DNA of 53,425 bases from an uncultured Pirellulaceae bacterium (GTDB taxonomy: Bacteria; Planctomycetota; Planctomycetia; Pirellulales; Pirellulaceae). A program made the position numbers and the translations under genes. The notes under the pieces are model-generated. The model saw only the letters and a program-made list of their open reading frames with translations, searched no databases and was not told where the DNA came from. Location: contig CALHZT010000017.1 of assembly GCA_938040995.1 (NCBI GenBank), forward strand, positions 1 through 53,425, in the 5' to 3' direction. Below are positions 49,164-53,425 of the stretch, piece after piece. Each line of letters starts with the position of its first letter. Positions within the stretch are counted from its first letter, which is position 1.

Positions 49164-49412
49164 CTAGAGAACGTACAAGGCAAGACTGCCCATTGCTACA
49201 AACGCGACGACGATTCGCCAATCCCACATCGACGGATAATCCTGAACGACATCAAGCGTTGGGTGCATGTTCAAGAAGTTCACGTGCGAATATCTTTCAA
49301 AATCGTCAGCTGGTGCGGAGTGAGCAGCATCAACTCGGGCAACACTCGATGTCGGTGTTGGCCGAGGATCCTGTCGAGATAACTTTGGCGGCGCCGCTTC
49401 AGTCGTTTGCAC
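49164..49412 (-). CDS. Small tail-anchored protein (tentative)
   Basis: 82 aa with a GTG start at 49412, preceded by TTGGAG five bases upstream. The N-terminal 50 residues are Pro/Thr/Ala-rich, and the last 18 (WRIVVAFVAMGSLALYVL) form one membrane helix ending at the C-terminus. The layout parallels the small protein at 2490-2699. The rest of 48997-49783 shows no other gene that I can support. Confidence 0.45.
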   Translation of the reverse strand: MQTTEAAPPKLSRQDPRPTPTSSVARVDAAHSAPADDFERYSHVNFLNMHPTLDVVQDYPSMWDWRIVVAFVAMGSLALYVL

Positions 49413-49783
49413 CGAATCTCCAATTGTTTGATCTTAATGATCTCGAGATAAGCCGCCGATCGGCTTGGTACAAGTATCGTCCACGGAAGAACCTCGGGCG
49501 TGACGATTGTGTTAATGCCATGTGAAGATTCGATGAAGGGCTCTTCCAGCCGTGTCTCGCACCTCTTTTTGTCGGGAAATACAGGCAAAGTACTTCGCTT
49601 TTCGCCCGCAAATCCGGACCACGCGGGCAAAATGTGAATGCCAAGTTTTACGAATATGAAGAAGCCGCTTAGCGGGCAAGGGTCTGGCTCAATTTTTCAG
49701 CGGCAAACTGACTTATTTCGCTTTGCGGACAAACGCCGAAAATTTGTGCCTGACCCTCTCGAACCTGCTAACCGCCGCTCGCC

Positions 49784-51175
49784 TTATCGATTGGGCTGGC
49801 CGGCACTCCGCAATCTGGAGAACTCCCGCCACGCTGGAATATCAAAAATCAGCCACAAGAGAATCAGCCCAATAATCAGCGGCGACAATTGCCGCGTTGA
49901 TATCCACGGCGTAAGCACGACCAGAGAAATTGCGGCGATTGCTTCAGCGAATGGCTTGGCGATTCCTGCCACAAAAGCGATTGCCTGCCGGCGCAATCCG
50001 ATCTCCATCGGACTGTAGAGAATTTGAATCGACGGATCATTCAATCCTCGCTTCAGAGTATCGCACCCTTTGCTCAACGTCATGGCGGTCAAGAGTAGAC
50101 CGCTTGTTGTTGCCGCCAATGCGGTGAACGTGGCAGCAAGTAATGCGATGGGAAAAGCCAACAGTCCAGCCAGCAATCCGCGCCGCTGAAGGACTCGTCC
50201 CGTCACAAACAACTGAAGAAGTCCGGTAACGAAGTAGACGCTGCCGTAGAAGAATCCGAAATACCTTGCCAGCATTGCTGAATCTCGTTGAAACTCCGTG
50301 GCGGCGATGACTTTCCACTGAAACTCAACCAGGGTCGTCGCAAAGATGCAAAAGACCACGGCCGCCGCGATGAGCATGACGTAGCTTGACCGGCGCAAGT
50401 CGCGAAATCGAATGGTCGGTCGTAATCGGGATTCGATTCGATTTGGTGACTCGATCGTTTCTTCCGGCGCACCATTGCTGATGGAATCAGGGTTGCCTGG
50501 CGGCGGAATCGGTGGAAGGGACGCCATCGCTTTTCGCGACTGGGAAAGCAGCGACACAGGAACCATGGTCAACAAATCGATAACGGCAGCAAGATACAGG
50601 AAATTCTCTACGCCAATACGTTTGGAAAGAAATCCGATCAATACGCCGACGAGAATCCCGGCTAGCGTCGCACCCGCACCCACCAATCCGACAACACGCT
50701 CGGGTTGCCGCTGTGAAAACTGTTCATTCAGCATTGTCGCGTACTGAATCGTCCCGAGGGTGCCTCGCACTTGCGCCAACAAATAGGCAAGTGCAAACAC
50801 CGTTATTGACCTTGGATGACGAATCATCGCGGCAGGCAGGATCAACGATGCAAAGGCCAGAACACCAAGTGTCGAAAGCGTTGTACGTCGAAGGCCAATT
50901 TTCTGGACAGTATGCCCGTAGACAAGCGAAGCGAGCGCAACGACTCCAGCAGCCAGCATATAGAGCTGTGGTAGACGATCCGGACCGATTTGGCTGAGAA
51001 AAGCGCTGTCCGCGGTTGTCCTGGCGAGCACATAGGCGCCGGCATTTCCAAAGCCATACCAGAAAAGTAAAGCTACGCTTCGTCGTTCAGTGCCATTAAG
51101 TGCGTCGGTGCGCCAAGGAAACAAATTACGATCGAAGATTGGAAGGAATGGGACGGCCAGGGACGACATCGTCAT
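49784..51175 (-). CDS. Npt/MFS-like membrane transporter
   Basis: 463 aa with about 12 hydrophobic spans in two halves joined by a polar Pro/Ser/Glu-rich loop (about residues 220-250). Features such as SVALLFWYGFGNAGAYVLAR, GAGATLAGILVGVLIGF and TLSKGCDTLKRGLNDPSIQ resemble the ATP:ADP antiporter (Tlc/Npt)-like branch of the major facilitator superfamily found in planctomycetes. The true substrate is unknown, and a nucleotide exchange role should not be assumed. Starts at 51175 or 51169 are both possible. It is divergent from the oxidoreductase gene. Confidence 0.7.
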   Translation of the reverse strand: MTMSSLAVPFLPIFDRNLFPWRTDALNGTERRSVALLFWYGFGNAGAYVLARTTADSAFLSQIGPDRLPQLYMLAAGVVALASLVYGHTVQKIGLRRTTLSTLGVLAFASLILPAAMIRHPRSITVFALAYLLAQVRGTLGTIQYATMLNEQFSQRQPERVVGLVGAGATLAGILVGVLIGFLSKRIGVENFLYLAAVIDLLTMVPVSLLSQSRKAMASLPPIPPPGNPDSISNGAPEETIESPNRIESRLRPTIRFRDLRRSSYVMLIAAAVVFCIFATTLVEFQWKVIAATEFQRDSAMLARYFGFFYGSVYFVTGLLQLFVTGRVLQRRGLLAGLLAFPIALLAATFTALAATTSGLLLTAMTLSKGCDTLKRGLNDPSIQILYSPMEIGLRRQAIAFVAGIAKPFAEAIAAISLVVLTPWISTRQLSPLIIGLILLWLIFDIPAWREFSRLRSAGQPNR

Positions 51176-51567
51176 CGACTGGCTTGGGCAATGTTTTTGT
51201 AACTGCTGTTAACCATTCTATCGTTGAAGCCGCGATCGTTTCCACATCATTCACCTGCTACAGCTGCATAATCCAGCCATTGGTAATATTGATCGGCGGA
51301 ACCAATTTTGGCTCCTCTATGATCCAATGTCCACCGACGCTCACCGACTTGAGAACCGGGATTCACTCATTCCACCAAGTAACCAGTTGCATCATTGTAG
51401 CACTGGTGGATGACGCCAAATTCGAAGGTCCATATCAGGCAAAGCTTGACTATCTGTTTCTGACCGGGGACGATAACGCCTTCGGGAAATTCACTTCAAC
51501 CAGAGGCTTTCAACGAATGTCGCTCCCAAACCAGAACACAAAAGATTTCGGGTCCGGTCAAACATCC
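51176..51567. other. Divergent intergenic region
   Basis: About 390 bp between the transporter and the oxidoreductase. An open frame runs through it in phase with the oxidoreductase, but its translation lacks domain character and would place residues before a Tat signal. I treat it as non-coding promoter DNA. Confidence 0.55.
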
Positions 51568-53037
<1,470 letters not shown>

Positions 53038-53112
53038 AGTCCTTCCCGAATGCTGCGGGCTGATTCGCCTGAACGATTGCCGGCCCGAATTCTTACTTCT
53101 AGAGCTTTGTTA

Positions 53113-53257
53113 TGGTGTAGCGTTGCAAAACCAGAATATCCCTCGCTCACGCAGCGGGTTCGAATTCAGGACGCTACACCAATTGGGAAACCGCTTACGA
53201 ATCTGGCTACGACGAATTCAAACGTGCCTCAGAGCGCATCCAACTTTGGTGTAGCGT
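53113..53257. repeat. Three copies of an 11-bp motif, TGGTGTAGCGT
   Basis: TGGTGTAGCGT occurs at 53113-53123 and 53247-53257 in direct orientation, and at 53171-53181 inverted (ACGCTACACCA). Adjacent copies could pair into hairpins. They lie between two convergent genes, so a role in termination is possible. Confidence 0.6.
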
Positions 53258-53321
53258 CATTTCGTCTCTCTCGCCCGGGATTCGCGCCGCCCGAGACGCT
53301 TACACGTCCGTCGGACACCGA

Positions 53322-53425
53322 CTAGATAATTTCTTTCAGCAGCACGTCGAACACAATCGTGTCCGTACCACTAATACCGGCACGCGGATTTCCGTTCGGA
53401 CCATACCCAAGATCTGGCGGAATCA
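53322..53425 (-). CDS. FKBP-type peptidyl-prolyl isomerase, C-terminal part (cut by window end)
   Basis: The minus strand from the window end reads IPPDLGYGPNGNPRAG, then ISGTDTIVFDVLLKEII and TAG at 53322-53324. The I-P-P-x-L-x-Y-G motif and the closing FDV-L--I are the end of the FKBP fold. The rest of the gene lies outside the window. Confidence 0.88.
   Translation of the reverse strand, partial: IPPDLGYGPNGNPRAGISGTDTIVFDVLLKEII

Noticed and set aside
51100-51567. N-terminal extension of the oxidoreductase frame to a protein of 645 aa
   Set aside because: It overlaps the divergent transporter gene and places low-information sequence ahead of a clear Tat signal peptide.

Overview
The window looks like chromosomal DNA of a planctomycete (Planctomycetota). 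The clues are many secreted or membrane-anchored proteins of unknown function, a Tat-exported Gfo/Idh/MocA oxidoreductase, two OprO/P-type porins, a lone glycogen enzyme gene, mostly single-gene units, weak or absent Shine-Dalgarno sites on many core genes, and short hairpin repeats between genes. This assignment is inferred from gene content. No rRNA, tRNA or CRISPR array was recognised.

Region 1 (1-2436): an imperfect inverted repeat, a 3' fragment of an IS110-type transposase, a fatty-acid desaturase, and a 506-bp fragment of an alpha/beta-hydrolase-fold gene.

Region 2 (about 2437-22285) is the notable part: a roughly 20-kb accessory island bounded by a 506-bp direct repeat (1931-2436 and 22286-22791, 9 mismatches, all silent). 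It carries a complete diversity-generating retroelement (DGR): avd (7412-7759), a template repeat TR (7761-7915) and a reverse transcriptase (8079-9200). Two large target genes both end in a variable repeat: VR1 (7162-7316, + strand) and VR2 (14193-14347, - strand). Each VR differs from the TR at 16 sites, all at TR adenines, apart from one C/T at the extreme 3' end. Both targets have the same plan: an N-terminal region, a Lon-like serine-protease domain, a NACHT/STAND-like P-loop NTPase, and a C-terminal formylglycine-generating-enzyme (FGE-sulfatase, C-type-lectin) fold whose ligand face is the VR. A truncated third VR end with its hairpin lies behind the RT. Other island genes encode a 946-aa multi-pass membrane protein, an alpha/beta hydrolase, a 512-aa protein with a sigma/LuxR-like helix-turn-helix, an E1/ThiF-like adenylating protein, and several small unknown proteins. 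My reading is a biological-conflict or recognition system in which the DGR retunes sensor domains that control protease-NTPases.

Region 3 (22286-35905): the intact copy of the repeat-associated hydrolase-fold gene (its nucleophile serine appears replaced), hpt, a glycosyltransferase, glgC, a MazG-like pyrophosphohydrolase, a 1000-aa membrane-anchored protein, rsmD, a secreted cyclophilin, a small secreted Ala/Pro-rich protein and a SulP anion transporter.

Region 4 (36388-53425): a LysR regulator with a low-complexity tail next to gltB and gltD (glutamate synthase), two convergent paralogous porins, a Cys-rich secreted protein, a small tail-anchored protein, an Npt/MFS-like transporter, a Tat-signal Gfo/Idh/MocA oxidoreductase, and the C-terminus of an FKBP-type isomerase cut by the window end.
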